DNA of 58,723 nt from Siculibacillus lacustris (GTDB taxonomy: Bacteria > Pseudomonadota > Alphaproteobacteria > Rhizobiales > Ancalomicrobiaceae), in the NCBI RefSeq assembly GCF_004328075.1, contig NZ_SJFN01000008.1, positions 1 to 58,723 on the forward strand, given 5' to 3'. The notes beneath the pieces are model-generated. The model saw only the letters and a program-made list of their open reading frames with translations, searched no databases and was not told the origin of the DNA. The first letter of the stretch is position 1, and every line of letters begins with the position of its first letter. Made by a program: the position numbers and the translations under genes. Below are positions 9,802-20,993 of this stretch, piece by piece.

Positions 9802-11517
9802 TCAGTGCGCGGACGCACCCGAGGCGCCGATGCCGGTCTGGCAGCGGATGTACTGGGCCTCGAAGCCGTCCTTGTCGACCTGCGCGCGGGCCGAGTTGTC
9901 GAGCAGCGAGAAGATCCAGATGCCGATGAAGGCGATCGGCATCGAGAAGATCGCGACGTTGTCGTAGGGGAACGGGTTGGAGCCCTTGGCGTTGCCGAGC
10001 ACCGCCACCCACACCGTCGGACCCATCACCACCATGGCCACGGCGGCGATCAGGCCGATGAAGCCGCCGATGAAGGCGCCGCGGGTGGTCATGCCCTTCC
10101 AGTAGATCGACATCAGCAGGACCGGGAAGTTGCACGACGCCGCGATGGCGAAGGCGAGACCGACCATGTAGGCGACGTTCTGGTTCTCGAAGGCGATGCC
10201 GAGGCCGACGGCGAGGATGCCGAGGCCGACGGAGGCGATCTTCGAGACGCGCATCTCGTCGATCTCGTTGACCCGGCCGCGGCGGAACACCGAGGCGTAG
10301 AGGTCGTGGCTGATCGCCGAGGCGCCGGCCAGCGCCAGACCCGAGACCACCGCGAGGATGGTGGCGAAGGCGATCGCGGCGATGAAGCCGAGGAAGTATT
10401 CGCCGCCGACCGCGTTGGCCAGATGCATGACCGCCATGTTGGAGCCGCCGCGGATGGCCGTGATCACGTCCTTGCCGGCCGCCACCAGCGACTGGTCGAG
10501 GAACGGATTGTCGGCCGGGGAGGCGGTGTTGCCGGCGATCAGGGCGATCGCGCCGAAGCCCATGATGAAGGTCAGGATGTAGAAGTAGCCGATGAAGCCG
10601 GTGGCGTAGAACACCGACTTACGCGCCGCCTTGGCGTCCTTCACGGTGAAGAAGCGCATCAGAATGTGCGGCAGACCGGCGGTTCCGAACATCAGCGCCA
10701 TGCCGAGAGAGATCGCCGAGACCGGATCGGTGACCAGCGAACCCGGCCCCATGATCGCCACGTGCTTGGGATGGATCTCGACGGCGCGCTTGAACAACGC
10801 CTCCGGCGAGAAGCCGTACTGCAGCATGACCATGAAGGCCATGAACGAGGCGCCGCCGAGCAGCAGGCAGGCCTTGATGATCTGCACCCAGGTGGTGGCG
10901 GTCATCCCGCCGAAGGTGACGTAGACGATCATCAGCACGCCGACGATCAACACCGCCCAGAGGTAGGGCAGGCCGAACAGGATCTGGATCAGCTTGCCGG
11001 CGCCGACCATCTGCGCGATCAGATAGAAGGCCACCGTGACCAGCGAGCCGCAGGCCGCCAGCGTCCGGATCGGGGTCTGGGCGAAGCGGAACGAGGCGAC
11101 GTCGGCGAAGGTGAACTTGCCGAGGTTGCGGAGCTGTTCGGCGACCAGGAAGGTGACGATCGGCCAGCCGACCAGCCAGCCCACCGAGAAGATCAGACCG
11201 TCGTAGCCGGAGCCGTAGACCAGGCCGGTGATGCCGAGGAAGGACGCCGCCGACATGTAGTCGCCGGCGATGGCCAGACCGTTCTGACCGGCGGTGATGC
11301 CGCCGCCGGCGGTGTAGAAGGACGCCGCCGACTTGGTGCGCTTGGCGGCCCAGTAGGTGATGCCCAGCGTGATGCCGACGAAGATCACGAACATGATGAT
11401 CGCCGGGAAGTTGGTGGCTTGGCGCTTGATGTCCGAGGCGTCGACACCGGCCGCGAAGGCGAGCGTCGGGAGGGCGGTGACCACCGCCGTGGTGAGGAGG
11501 GTGAGAATACGGCTCAT
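9802..11517 (-). CDS. actP: Cation/acetate symporter ActP
   Basis: A 571-residue sodium:solute symporter family protein that imports acetate and similar short monocarboxylates across the inner membrane. It begins with a cleavable-looking hydrophobic leader ending 'LAFAAG', then about 13 membrane helices. Typical landmarks are '[33 protein letters not shown]', '[15 protein letters not shown]', '[24 protein letters not shown]' and '[17 protein letters not shown]'. The ATG at 11517 shares one base with the TGA of the upstream DUF485 gene, so translation is probably coupled, as in the yjcH-actP pair of Escherichia coli. The cytosolic tail is short, with no kinase-like extension. Confidence 0.95.
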   Translation of the reverse strand: MSRILTLLTTAVVTALPTLAFAAGVDASDIKRQATNFPAIIMFVIFVGITLGITYWAAKRTKSAASFYTAGGGITAGQNGLAIAGDYMSAASFLGITGLVYGSGYDGLIFSVGWLVGWPIVTFLVAEQLRNLGKFTFADVASFRFAQTPIRTLAACGSLVTVAFYLIAQMVGAGKLIQILFGLPYLWAVLIVGVLMIVYVTFGGMTATTWVQIIKACLLLGGASFMAFMVMLQYGFSPEALFKRAVEIHPKHVAIMGPGSLVTDPVSAISLGMALMFGTAGLPHILMRFFTVKDAKAARKSVFYATGFIGYFYILTFIMGFGAIALIAGNTASPADNPFLDQSLVAAGKDVITAIRGGSNMAVMHLANAVGGEYFLGFIAAIAFATILAVVSGLALAGASAISHDLYASVFRRGRVNEIDEMRVSKIASVGLGILAVGLGIAFENQNVAYMVGLAFAIAASCNFPVLLMSIYWKGMTTRGAFIGGFIGLIAAVAMVVMGPTVWVAVLGNAKGSNPFPYDNVAIFSMPIAFIGIWIFSLLDNSARAQVDKDGFEAQYIRCQTGIGASGASAH

Positions 11518-11825
11518 CACTTCATCTCCTCGACGATCTCTTTGGTCAGGGTGTCGAACTCGGCGTTCGCCTTGGTGACGTAGATGCCGGTCAGCACGAA
11601 GGCGGCGAGGATCACGCCGATGCCGAGCGGAACACCGAGGGTCATCAGGTTCGCGCCGAGCGGCGTCGCCAGCAGGCTCTTGTCGAAAGCGACGAGAATA
11701 ATGAAGCCGTAATAGATCACCAGGATGGCGATCGTCAGGGTCAGGGCGAGGCTGTTGCGCTTCCTGACCAACTCGGCGAATTTCGGATTGGCTCTCACTT
11801 GTGAAATGACGGTACTCACCTGCAT
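11517..11825 (-). CDS. DUF485 membrane protein (YjcH-like)
   Basis: A 102-residue two-helix inner-membrane protein of the DUF485/YjcH family, encoded with acetate symporters. After the N-terminal '[20 protein letters not shown]' come hydrophobic segments near residues 27-45 and 58-80 ('[21 protein letters not shown]'), then an acidic tail. Its role is unknown; a helper or stability factor of ActP is the usual guess. The ATG at 11825 was chosen because the family homology begins just after it; the frame extends upstream without homology. It overlaps actP by one base and leads the actP operon. Confidence 0.9.
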   Translation of the reverse strand: MQVSTVISQVRANPKFAELVRKRNSLALTLTIAILVIYYGFIILVAFDKSLLATPLGANLMTLGVPLGIGVILAAFVLTGIYVTKANAEFDTLTKEIVEEMK

Positions 11826-12141
11826 TCCTCCCCTGAACGTTCTGCAAAATGGGTCGGGTCCCGGCGCACGATCGACACGGCGCCGCAGTGCGGTCACTCG
11901 AAGTGTCCGCACCACGGTCGGCTCGTCTCTTCGCGTCGTGTGCCGGTCTCCCCCCAGACACGAGCGGGTTCGCTCTCCCGAAGCGAACCGCGATGGCAGA
12001 AATGTGCCCCGGACCGGAAGGCCGCGATAGCCCGCCCTTCGTATAGCTACTTAAGACGCAGGGATTGAACCACAATTTGTCTGTGCTGCACTGCAGCTGA
12101 AACTCTATTGCGCTGCTTTATGAATGGGCGACTTCTCTCGA
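11826..12141. other. Intergenic leader region of the actP operon
   Basis: 316 bp without a gene, AT-richer than its surroundings near 12040-12120. It holds a candidate promoter (12041-12069) and, just upstream of that, a perfect 11-nt palindrome CTGCACTGCAG at 12086-12096 that could be an operator for an acetate-responsive regulator. Which protein would bind it is unknown. Confidence 0.4.
12041..12069 (-). promoter_or_regulatory. Candidate promoter of the DUF485-actP operon
   Basis: On the minus strand TTCAAT and CTATAC are separated by 17 bp. The implied leader is about 210 nt, rather long. The CTGCACTGCAG palindrome lies about 17 bp upstream of the -35, a usual place for an activator site. 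Confidence 0.35.
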
Positions 12142-12867
12142 TCAGCGTTTTTCACATGCCTCGGCGAGGTCGGCGACGATCGCCACCGCCGCGGCGCGAC
12201 GGTCGGGGGCGGCGAGGATCGGTCGACCGACCACCACCAGGTCGGCGCCGGCGCGGATCGCCTCGCCGGGGGTGGTCACCCGCTTCTGATCGCCGGCCGG
12301 CGACCCCGCCGGACGCACCCCCGGCGTGACCAGGACCAGATCGGGGCCGACCGCGGCGCGCAGCCTTGCGGCTTCCGCCGCCGAGCAGACGATGCCGTCC
12401 ATGCCGGCGGCGACGGCGTCGCGGGCGCGGGCGAGGACCAGATCGTCGACCCGACCGGTGTAGCCGGCGGCGGCGAGGTCGGCGTCGTCCATCGAGGTCA
12501 GCACGGTGACGCCGAGCAGTCGGGTGCGGGCCGCCGGCATCGCGGCCTTGGCGGCGACCGCGGCGCGCATCGCCTTGGGATAGGCGTGCAGCGTCACCCA
12601 ATCGACGCCGGTGGCGAGGATCGAGGCGATGCCCTCGGCGACGGTATTGTCGATGTCGAGCAGCTTGACGTCGAGGAACACCTTCTCGCCTTCGGCCACC
12701 AGCCGCTCGGCCAGCGCCAGACCGCCGGCGAACACCAGGCGATAGCCGATCTTCCACACGCCGACCGTGCCGCGCAGCTCGGCGATCAGGCGTTCGGCTT
12801 CCGCGACCGTCGCCACGTCGAGGGCGAGGATCAGGCGGTCGCGGGGGTGGGCGGCGACGAAGGGCAT
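12142..12867 (-). CDS. pyrF: Orotidine 5'-phosphate decarboxylase
   Basis: A 241-residue OMP decarboxylase that converts OMP to UMP, the last step of de novo UMP synthesis. The TIM-barrel landmarks are the strand 'LILALDV', 'VWKIGYRLVFAGG', the active-site 'KVFLDVKLLDIDNTVAEG' with the Lys-Asp network, 'VTLHAYPKAMRAAV', 'GIVCSAAEA', 'LVTPGVRP' and the phosphate-binding 'ADLVVVGRPI'. The length is usual for the rhizobial subtype. It follows pmtA and dnaJ on the same strand, an order that I recall from other Hyphomicrobiales. Confidence 0.96.
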   Translation of the reverse strand: MPFVAAHPRDRLILALDVATVAEAERLIAELRGTVGVWKIGYRLVFAGGLALAERLVAEGEKVFLDVKLLDIDNTVAEGIASILATGVDWVTLHAYPKAMRAAVAAKAAMPAARTRLLGVTVLTSMDDADLAAAGYTGRVDDLVLARARDAVAAGMDGIVCSAAEAARLRAAVGPDLVLVTPGVRPAGSPAGDQKRVTTPGEAIRAGADLVVVGRPILAAPDRRAAAVAIVADLAEACEKR

Positions 12868-12987
12868 GGCGGGTCTCCTCGGATCTCGGCGCGACCGTCA
12901 TAAGCGGTTCGCGGCGATTCGGCACGTCCGAAGCGACGGTGACGATCGCGCCGTGAGCGGCGCCCGGTCGGCGGGCTCACCGCGGGG

Positions 12988-13608
12988 TCAGGCCGGACGG
13001 CGATAGATCCACACCCGGGCCGGCGGCAGATTGCGCACCACCCACGAGCTGCGTTCGATCTCGAATCGCGCCGCGCCCTTGGGCACCGGCGGCACCAGGG
13101 CATAGGAGAACTGGATGAACGGCGCGCCGGGCGGCATCAGCGCGAAGGAGTCCTCGAGCAGCCGCAGGCGCTCCGGCAGGGGCCGGGTGAACAGCGGCAG
13201 GCTCGACACCACCGCCGCCAGCGGATGAGCGAGCGTCGGGTCGAGCCACGGCGCGATGCCCTGGCGCAGCCGATAGGCGTCGCCGTGGACGAAATGCACG
13301 CCGGGAAAGCGCTGGTGGAGGACATGGTAGAAGTCGCCGTCGAACTCGATCGAGGCGATGCGCGACGGCGCGACCCCGCGCTCGATCAGCGCCTGGGTCA
13401 CCACGCCGGTGCCCGGTCCGAGCTCGGCGACCAGTCCCGGGCGGGCGGGATCGACGTAGGAGGCCATCAGCTTGGCCAGTTGCGGGCTCGACGGCGCCAC
13501 CGCGCCGACCATCAGCGGCCGGTCGATCCAACTCCTCAGAAACCGGACCTCGTCGAGAACCTTGTGGCGCATGACGGCGACGGCGCTGCGCTTCTTCGCA
13601 TGATCCAT
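12988..13608 (-). CDS. pmtA: Phospholipid N-methyltransferase, Sinorhizobium type
   Basis: A 206-residue SAM-dependent methyltransferase like PmtA of Sinorhizobium, which methylates phosphatidylethanolamine stepwise to phosphatidylcholine at the inner membrane. Motif I is 'VAELGPGTGVVTQALIERG'; before it stands the family-typical 'EVRFLRSWIDRPLMVGAVAPSSPQLAKLMA', and after it 'FPGVHFVHGDA', 'VVSSLPLF', 'FIQFSYALVPPV' and the C-terminal 'RSSWVVRNLPPARVWIYRR'. The ATG at 13608 follows a GGAG-like site. RsmA/KsgA-like rRNA methyltransferases share the fold, but the N-terminus and tail fit PmtA better. Phosphatidylcholine is common in host-associated and many free-living Hyphomicrobiales. Confidence 0.85.
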   Translation of the reverse strand: MDHAKKRSAVAVMRHKVLDEVRFLRSWIDRPLMVGAVAPSSPQLAKLMASYVDPARPGLVAELGPGTGVVTQALIERGVAPSRIASIEFDGDFYHVLHQRFPGVHFVHGDAYRLRQGIAPWLDPTLAHPLAAVVSSLPLFTRPLPERLRLLEDSFALMPPGAPFIQFSYALVPPVPKGAARFEIERSSWVVRNLPPARVWIYRRPA

Positions 13609-13720
13609 GAGAGGCTCCGGGAACGGGCGGGAGGAGGGATGCCGACACTGCCCGAGGGAGACGACATTAACATGGCAGCGGCCGTGCCACACCCCTCGCC
13701 GATCCCCGGCGGGACGCGCG

Positions 13721-14869
13721 TCACCCGCCGAGATTGTCGAAGAAATCCTTGACCTTGGCGAAGAAGCCGGTCGATTCCGGATGGGTCTCGCCGGAGGCCG
13801 AGGCTTCGAACTCCTCGAGCAGCTCCCGCTGGCGCTTGGTCAGGTTGCGCGGAATCTCGACGGTCACCTGGATGTACATGTCGCCGTGACCGCGGGTGCG
13901 CATCACCGGCATGCCCTTGCCCTTGAGATGGATCTGGCGGCCGGTCTGGGTGCCGGCCGGCACCGGCACCTTGGTCTTGACGCCCTCGAGGGTCGGCACC
14001 TCGAACTGGCCGCCGAGCGCCGCGGTGGTCATCGAGATCGGCACGCGGCAGAACACGTCGGCGCCGTCGCGCTGGAAGAAGGCGTGCGGGCGGATCGAGA
14101 TGAAGATGTAGAGGTCGCCCGGCGGGCCGCCGCGGGTGCCGGCCTCGCCCTCGTTGGCCAGCCGAATGCGGTTGCCGTCCTCGATGCCGGCGGGGATCGA
14201 CACCGCCAGGGTCTTCTCGGTCGAGGTCTGGCCGGAGCCGCCGCACTTCTTGCAAGGGTCGGGGATCACCTGACCGCGACCCTGACAGGTCGGGCAGGTC
14301 CGCTCGATGGTGAAGAAGCCCTGGACCGCCCGCACGCGGCCGTGGCCGCCGCAGGTGCGACAGGCCTGGGCCGAGGTGCCGGGCTTGGCGCCGGTGCCCG
14401 AACAGGCGTCGCAGGTGATCGAGGTCGGCACCCGGATCTCGACCTGTTTGCCGGCATAGGCCTCCTCGAGGGAGATCTCCATGTTGTAGCGCAGGTCGGC
14501 GCCGCGTTCGCGCCCGCCCGCCCCACGCCCGCCGCCGCGCCCGCCGAATTCACCCCCGAAGAAGTTCTCGAAGATGTCCGACATGGTCTGGGCGAAGTCG
14601 CCGTTGAAGCCGGGGCCGCCCGGGCCCCCGCCACCGCCGCCGTTCTCGAAGGCGGCATGGCCGAAGCGGTCGTAGGCGGCGCGCTTCTGGCCGTCCTTCA
14701 GACAGTCGTAGGCCTCGTTGATCTCTTTGAACTTCGACTCGGCCTCGGAATCGCCGGGGTTGCGGTCCGGGTGGAACTGCATGGCGAGCTTGCGGAAGGC
14801 GCCCTTGAGCTCCTTCTCGTCGGCCGTCTTGCCCACTCCGAGGACTTCGTAATAGTCGCGCTTGGCCAT
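13721..14869 (-). CDS. dnaJ: Chaperone DnaJ
   Basis: A 382-residue class I J protein that delivers unfolded clients to DnaK and stimulates its ATPase. The J domain (residues 4-70) has HPD at 33-35. Residues 76-115 are Gly/Phe-rich with long glycine runs. The zinc-binding region has four CxxCxGxG repeats ('CDACSGTG', 'CRTCGGHG', 'CPTCQGRG', 'CKKCGGSG'). The C-terminal substrate-binding domains follow, ending near '[14 protein letters not shown]'. It lies 104 nt downstream of dnaK on the same strand, so it is probably transcribed from the dnaK heat-shock promoter. Confidence 0.98.
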   Translation of the reverse strand: MAKRDYYEVLGVGKTADEKELKGAFRKLAMQFHPDRNPGDSEAESKFKEINEAYDCLKDGQKRAAYDRFGHAAFENGGGGGGPGGPGFNGDFAQTMSDIFENFFGGEFGGRGGGRGAGGRERGADLRYNMEISLEEAYAGKQVEIRVPTSITCDACSGTGAKPGTSAQACRTCGGHGRVRAVQGFFTIERTCPTCQGRGQVIPDPCKKCGGSGQTSTEKTLAVSIPAGIEDGNRIRLANEGEAGTRGGPPGDLYIFISIRPHAFFQRDGADVFCRVPISMTTAALGGQFEVPTLEGVKTKVPVPAGTQTGRQIHLKGKGMPVMRTRGHGDMYIQVTVEIPRNLTKRQRELLEEFEASASGETHPESTGFFAKVKDFFDNLGG

Positions 14870-14973
14870 GTCGGGTCCGTATCCGGCGGAAGGTGGGGGC
14901 GGGCCCCGGCATGCGGTGCGACCCGACGCGTCTCCACGTCGGGTCGCCTGCGATCAGGATGCGAGTCCGAGGA

Positions 14974-16890
<1,917 letters not shown>

Positions 16891-17268
16891 CATGCTTCTC
16901 CTCTGCGGCAGGCCGTCCGGACCCCTGCACGGGCGTTCCGACGGGCGCGTCACCGCGCCACGGCCCCCAATCGCCGATGTCCGTCGCGTGGACGCCGGCC
17001 GTTGATCTGCGGGACTTCGTATGGTCGACCCCGAAACTCGGAACCACCACACGCTTCGTCGGGGTATATAAGTGGGGCGATCCGGGGCCGCAAGGCCGGG
17101 AAAGCCGCCGCCGTCGCGCGACTTCACCCGGGCCGACCGCGTCACGCCGGCGCGCGGCGCCGATGCGGCGGGCCGCGGCGACGCGGCAGGGACCGATCGA
17201 TGCCCTCGACCGGCCGGCGATCATCGGCGAAGATCGGCTCTCCGCGGATCCGGACACTCGAGGTCGCC
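16891..17268. other. Divergent intergenic region before dnaK
   Basis: 378 bp without a gene. It holds the dnaK RpoH-type promoter (17066-17094), the roughly 170-nt dnaK leader, and whatever drives the small plus-strand membrane protein, for which I see no clear promoter. No CIRCE inverted repeat is visible. Confidence 0.6.
17066..17094 (-). promoter_or_regulatory. RpoH (sigma-32) promoter of dnaK
   Basis: On the minus strand CTTG and CTTATAT are separated by exactly 18 bp. That matches the alphaproteobacterial heat-shock promoter as I know it (CTTG ... CYTATNT), and CCCCA directly precedes the -10, as in enterobacterial sigma-32 promoters. The grpE promoter in this window has the same geometry. 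Confidence 0.8.
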
Positions 17269-17619
17269 ATGCCGTCGCCGCTGCGTCGCCCCGCCCCCGA
17301 GGCTCCGCTCCCCCCCACCCGCCCGTTCGGGCGGGTGTTCATTCTGTCGCTGTTCGCGCTCTACGTCGCGGTGATGGCGACGCGGGCGCTCGATCTGCCG
17401 CGCCTGTTCGAGGTCCGCCTCCCCGACCTCGCCGGCACGGCGGTGCGGATCGCCGAAGGCGCGGCGATCTTCCTCGCCTTCCTGGCGTTGCTGTTGGCGA
17501 TCGACGACCGGGTCGGCGACCGCACCGGCGGCGACGGGGGCGGCGGCGACCTCGGCTTCGACTGGGGCGGGGACTCGAGCGACGGTGGCGACGGCGGAGG
17601 GGACGGCGGCGGCGACTGA
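17269..17619 (+). CDS. Small two-helix membrane protein with Asp/Gly tail
   Basis: A 116-residue protein of unknown function. The first 20 residues are Pro/Arg-rich; hydrophobic segments lie near residues 24-42 ('VFILSLFALYVAVMATRAL') and 62-80 ('AEGAAIFLAFLALLLAI'). From residue 82 the tail is almost only Gly, Asp and Ser ('GGDGGGGD', 'GGDGGGDGGGD'), probably disordered and on one face of the membrane. The start at 17269 is the only ATG fitting the hydrophobic part. It is divergent from dnaK. I do not recognise a family; the composition and two clean membrane spans suggest a real gene, but no motif proves it. Confidence 0.55.
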   Translation: MPSPLRRPAPEAPLPPTRPFGRVFILSLFALYVAVMATRALDLPRLFEVRLPDLAGTAVRIAEGAAIFLAFLALLLAIDDRVGDRTGGDGGGGDLGFDWGGDSSDGGDGGGDGGGD

Positions 17620-17653
17620 TGCCGCGCCGCCGCGCCCACGGCCCGTCGTGGCC

Positions 17654-18031
17654 TCACATCGGCAGCGGCTTCATCAGGCCGATCACCGCGCCGACCGGAT
17701 CGGCGACGATGGCGAAGGTGCCGACTCCGGCGATGTCGAACACGTCGCGATGGACGGTGCCGCCGGCGGCCCGCACCGCCGCGACCGCCGCGGCGACGTC
17801 GTCGACGCCGGCATAGGCGAACCAGTCCTCGGCGCCGGGCGTGGCCGCGGCCCAGGGCATGAAGCCGGCGACCGGGCGGGGCTCGCCGGGGCGGCGGGCG
17901 AGGGTGTAGGGTCCGACCGCGCTGTCGACGGTCTCGAAGGTCCAGCCGAGGACGGCGCCGTAGAAGGCCTTGGCCGCCTCGACGTCCGAGGTCATCAGTT
18001 CGTTCCAGATGATGGTGCCATGAAAGTGCAT
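17654..18031 (-). CDS. VOC (glyoxalase/bleomycin-resistance fold) protein
   Basis: A 125-residue single VOC-superfamily protein. It has the repeated beta-alpha-beta-beta-beta layout: 'GTIIWNELMTSDVEAAKAFYGAVLGWTFETVD', typical for the CFP-30/2 kDa type, then 'DWFAYAGVDDVAAAVAAVRAAGGTVHRDVFDIAGVGTFAIVADPVGAVIGLMKP'. Family members bind a metal between the repeats or act as binding or resistance proteins; the ligand here cannot be told. It is divergent from alkB, with 62 bp between the starts. Confidence 0.85.
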   Translation of the reverse strand: MHFHGTIIWNELMTSDVEAAKAFYGAVLGWTFETVDSAVGPYTLARRPGEPRPVAGFMPWAAATPGAEDWFAYAGVDDVAAAVAAVRAAGGTVHRDVFDIAGVGTFAIVADPVGAVIGLMKPLPM

Positions 18032-18093
18032 GACGTCTCCTCCCGTTCGGTCCTGCCGACGGCGTCAGGATACATCGCCGTGGGGATCGGAAC

Positions 18094-18738
18094 ATGACTA
18101 CGGAGGCCGATTTTGCGCGCACGCAGCTGCTCCCCGGCCTCGTGCTCTACCCCGGCCGGCTGGCGCGCGACGAGCAGGTCGCGCTGCTCACCGAGATCCG
18201 GGCGGTGATCGCCGCCGCCCCGCCGTTCACCCCGGTGATGCCGCGGACCGGCAAGCCCTTCTCGGTGGCCATGACCAATTGCGGGCCGCTCGGCTGGGTG
18301 TCGGATCGCGCCGGCTATCGCTATCAGCCGACCCACCCGGTGACCGGCGCCCGCTGGCCGGCGATCCCCGAGCGGCTCATCGCCCTGTGGCGGGCGGTCG
18401 CCGGTTACGCCGCGCCGCCCGAGGCCTGTCTCGTCAACTTCTACGATCCGACCGCCAAGATGGGCCTGCACCAGGACCGTGACGAAGCCGACTTCGACGC
18501 GCCGATCGTCTCGGTGTCGCTCGGCGACACCTGCCGCTTCCGCTTCGGCGGCACCGCACGCGGCGATCCGACGCGGTCGTTCCCGCTCGCCTCGGGCGAC
18601 GTGGTGGTGTTCGGCGGCCCGGCGCGGCTCGCCTTCCACGGCGTCGACCGCATTCTGCCCGGCACCTCGACCCTGCTCCCCGAAGGCGGGCGGATCAACC
18701 TGACGCTGCGCCGGGTGACCGAGCCGTCGGCGGCCTAG
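18094..18738 (+). CDS. alkB: Alpha-ketoglutarate-dependent DNA dioxygenase AlkB
   Basis: A 214-residue AlkB. It repairs 1-methyladenine and 3-methylcytosine in DNA and RNA by oxidative demethylation with Fe(II) and 2-oxoglutarate. The iron ligands His126 and Asp128 are in 'KMGLHQDRDEADFDAPIVSVSLGD', the third, His182, is in 'LAFHGVDRI', and the 2-oxoglutarate salt-bridge Arg200 and Arg206 are in 'RINLTLRR'. The 'NFYDPTAKMGLHQD' segment is close to that of the Escherichia coli enzyme. No ada gene is near, so adaptive-response control is not evident. Confidence 0.96.
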   Translation: MTTEADFARTQLLPGLVLYPGRLARDEQVALLTEIRAVIAAAPPFTPVMPRTGKPFSVAMTNCGPLGWVSDRAGYRYQPTHPVTGARWPAIPERLIALWRAVAGYAAPPEACLVNFYDPTAKMGLHQDRDEADFDAPIVSVSLGDTCRFRFGGTARGDPTRSFPLASGDVVVFGGPARLAFHGVDRILPGTSTLLPEGGRINLTLRRVTEPSAA

Positions 18739-18765
18739 CGACCGCGGTCGCTTCTTCCGGACGGC

Positions 18766-20907
18766 TCACGGTCGCTTCTTCGGCGCCGGCCGGCGAAGCG
18801 CGCCGACCGGCGCGCGGCTCGGGCCGGGCCGGGCGGCGGGGTCGCGGCCGAGCGGGTTCATCGGCCGGTCGGAGCCCTTGGTCAGGAACACCTGCTCGCC
18901 CTTCTTGGCGCCCATCCGCTTGCCTTCGCCGCCGGTAAGCCCGGTGCCGGCCGGCTGCCAGGTCGGGATCAGCTGGTGTTTACCCGGTCCGATCAGATCG
19001 GCGCGGCCCATCGCCTTCAGCGCTTCGCGCAGCAGCGGCCAGTTCTCGGCGTCGTGGTAGCGCAGGAAGGCCTTGTGCAGGCGGCGCTGGCGGATGCCCT
19101 TGACGGTGTCGACCGCTTCCGAGGCGCCGTGGCGCACGCCCTTCAGTGGATTGACGCCGGAGTGGTACATCGCGGTCGAGATCGCCATCGGCGAGGGCAG
19201 GAAGGTCTGGACCTGATCGGCGCGATACTTGTTCTTCTTCAGCCACAGGGCGAGGTTCATCATGTCCTCGTCCGACGTGCCGGGATGCGCGGCGATGAAA
19301 TAGGGGATCAGGAAATATTCCTTGCCGGCCGCCTTGGCGGCGGCGTCGAACAACTGCTTGAAGCGGTCGTAGGCGCCGATCCCCGGCTTCATCATCTTCG
19401 CGAGCGGGCCGTCCTCGGTGTGTTCCGGGGCGATCTTGAGATAGCCGCCGACGTGATGGGTCACCAGTTCCTTGATGTAGGCCGGCGACTTGACCGCCAG
19501 ATCGTAGCGCACGCCCGAGGCGACCATCACCTTCTTGATGCCCGGCAACTCGCGCGCCTTGCGATAGAGCTGGATCAGGCTGTCGTGGCTGGTGTTGAGG
19601 TTCGGGCAGATGTCGGGGAACACGCAGGAGGGCTTGCGGCACAGGCTCTCGGTGCGCTCGTCCTTGCAGGCCATCCGGTACATGTTGGCGGTCGGGCCGC
19701 CGATGTCCGAGATGATGCCGGTGAAGCCCGCGGTCTTGTCGCGGATGGTCTCGATCTCCTGGAGGATCGAACCTTCCGAGCGCGACTGGATGATCCGGCC
19801 CTCGTGTTCGGTGATCGAGCAGAACGAACAGCCGCCGAAACAGCCGCGCATGATCGTCACCGAATGGCGGATCATCTCCCAGGCGGGAATCTTGGCGTCG
19901 CCGTAGGCCGGATGCGGCGCGCGGGCGAAGGGCAGGCCGTAGACCGCGTCCATCTCCGGCGTGGAGAGCGGGATCGGCGGCGCGGTCAGCCACAATTCGC
20001 GGGTGCCGTGGCGCTGGACCAGCGGCCGGGCATTGCCGGGATTGCTCTCGCGATGGAGCACGCGCGAGGCCCGCGCATAGGCTTCGCGATCGCCGACCAC
20101 CTGTTCGAACGACGGCAGGCGCACCACCGACTGCTCGCCCGAGCGGCGGGCGCCCTCGTCGGATGCGTCGAGGTCGTCGGCCGGCACTTCGGTCCAGCCC
20201 TCCGGCACCGCCGGCTTGACCAGGGCGACGCCGCGCACGTCGTCGAGCTCGGCGACCGGCGTGCCCTTGGCGAGGCGATGGGTGACCTCGACCAGCGCCC
20301 GCTCGGCGTTGCCGTAGAGCAGGATGTCGGCCTTGGCGTCGATCAGGATCGAGCGGCGGACCTTGTCCGACCAGTAGTCGTAATGGGCGATGCGGCGCAG
20401 CGATCCTTCGATGCCACCGAGCACGATCGGCACGTCCTTGTAGGCCTCGCGCACCCGCTGGGCATAGACGATCACCGCGCGGTCGGGGCGCTTTCCGCCC
20501 TCGCCACCCGGCGTGTAGCTGTCGTTGTGGCGCAGCCGCCGATCCGAGGTGTAGCGGTTGACCATGGAATCCATGTTGCCGCCGGTGATGCCGAAATAGA
20601 CCGTCGGCTTGCCCAGCACCGTGAAGGCCTCGGGGCTGGTCCAATCGGGCTGCGCGATGATACCGACGCGGAAGCCCTGGGCCTCCAGCAGGCGCCCGAC
20701 GATCGCCATGCCGAAGCTCGGATGATCGACATAGGCGTCGCCGGTGACCAGAATCACGTCACAGGCGTCCCAGCCGAGCAGGTCCATCTCGGCCCGGGAC
20801 ATCGGCAGGAACGGCGCGGTGCCGAAGCGGTGGGCCCAGTGCTTACGGTGGGCCCAGTGCTTACGGTGGGCGAAGAGCTGTGTGGCGGTTTGCATGGGCG
20901 GATCCAT
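18766..20907 (-). CDS. YgiQ family radical SAM protein
   Basis: A 713-residue radical SAM protein of the YgiQ family (UPF0313). The reaction is unknown. The N-terminal region has '[35 protein letters not shown]', then 'VGIIAQPDW' and '[19 protein letters not shown]'. The radical SAM cluster is Cys356-x3-Cys360-x2-Cys363 in '[18 protein letters not shown]'. A later region has '[11 protein letters not shown]', '[19 protein letters not shown]' and '[24 protein letters not shown]', followed by a basic, Pro-rich tail. The start is unsure: ATG at 20907 or 20895 both give plausible proteins, and one at 20970 is also open. An 18-bp tandem duplication near the start doubles the hexapeptide HRKHWA. Confidence 0.92.
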   Translation of the reverse strand: MDPPMQTATQLFAHRKHWAHRKHWAHRFGTAPFLPMSRAEMDLLGWDACDVILVTGDAYVDHPSFGMAIVGRLLEAQGFRVGIIAQPDWTSPEAFTVLGKPTVYFGITGGNMDSMVNRYTSDRRLRHNDSYTPGGEGGKRPDRAVIVYAQRVREAYKDVPIVLGGIEGSLRRIAHYDYWSDKVRRSILIDAKADILLYGNAERALVEVTHRLAKGTPVAELDDVRGVALVKPAVPEGWTEVPADDLDASDEGARRSGEQSVVRLPSFEQVVGDREAYARASRVLHRESNPGNARPLVQRHGTRELWLTAPPIPLSTPEMDAVYGLPFARAPHPAYGDAKIPAWEMIRHSVTIMRGCFGGCSFCSITEHEGRIIQSRSEGSILQEIETIRDKTAGFTGIISDIGGPTANMYRMACKDERTESLCRKPSCVFPDICPNLNTSHDSLIQLYRKARELPGIKKVMVASGVRYDLAVKSPAYIKELVTHHVGGYLKIAPEHTEDGPLAKMMKPGIGAYDRFKQLFDAAAKAAGKEYFLIPYFIAAHPGTSDEDMMNLALWLKKNKYRADQVQTFLPSPMAISTAMYHSGVNPLKGVRHGASEAVDTVKGIRQRRLHKAFLRYHDAENWPLLREALKAMGRADLIGPGKHQLIPTWQPAGTGLTGGEGKRMGAKKGEQVFLTKGSDRPMNPLGRDPAARPGPSRAPVGALRRPAPKKRP
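20831..20866. repeat. 18-bp tandem duplication inside ygiQ
   Basis: The unit TGGGCCCAGTGCTTACGG occurs twice head to tail without mismatch and a third, broken copy begins (TGGGC). Because 18 is a multiple of three, the reading frame is kept and the protein gains one extra HRKHWA. Confidence 0.95.
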
Positions 20908-20993
20908 AGGGCCAGCCCATGGCCAGTCAATGGCGAAACCGGAGGAAAGCGCCGCGAGGCCCACTTTCATCCGTATTTTCGCGCATTCGAGCC

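Noticed and set aside
7537-11583. Plus-strand open frame of 1348 codons
   Set aside because: It lies antisense to the exonuclease, DUF294 and actP genes, is dominated by Arg, Asp, His, Gly and Gln, and has no domain. Long antisense frames are expected at this GC content.
18739-18790. Direct repeat CGGTCGCTTCTTC around the alkB end and ygiQ end
   Set aside because: Two 13-nt copies about 30 bp apart, one inside the ygiQ coding end; too short and low in complexity to call an att site or target duplication.
20908-20993. Operon of the FAD/Fe-S dehydrogenase with ygiQ
   Set aside because: They share a strand with an 86-bp gap, but no functional link or overlap supports co-transcription, so I did not claim it.
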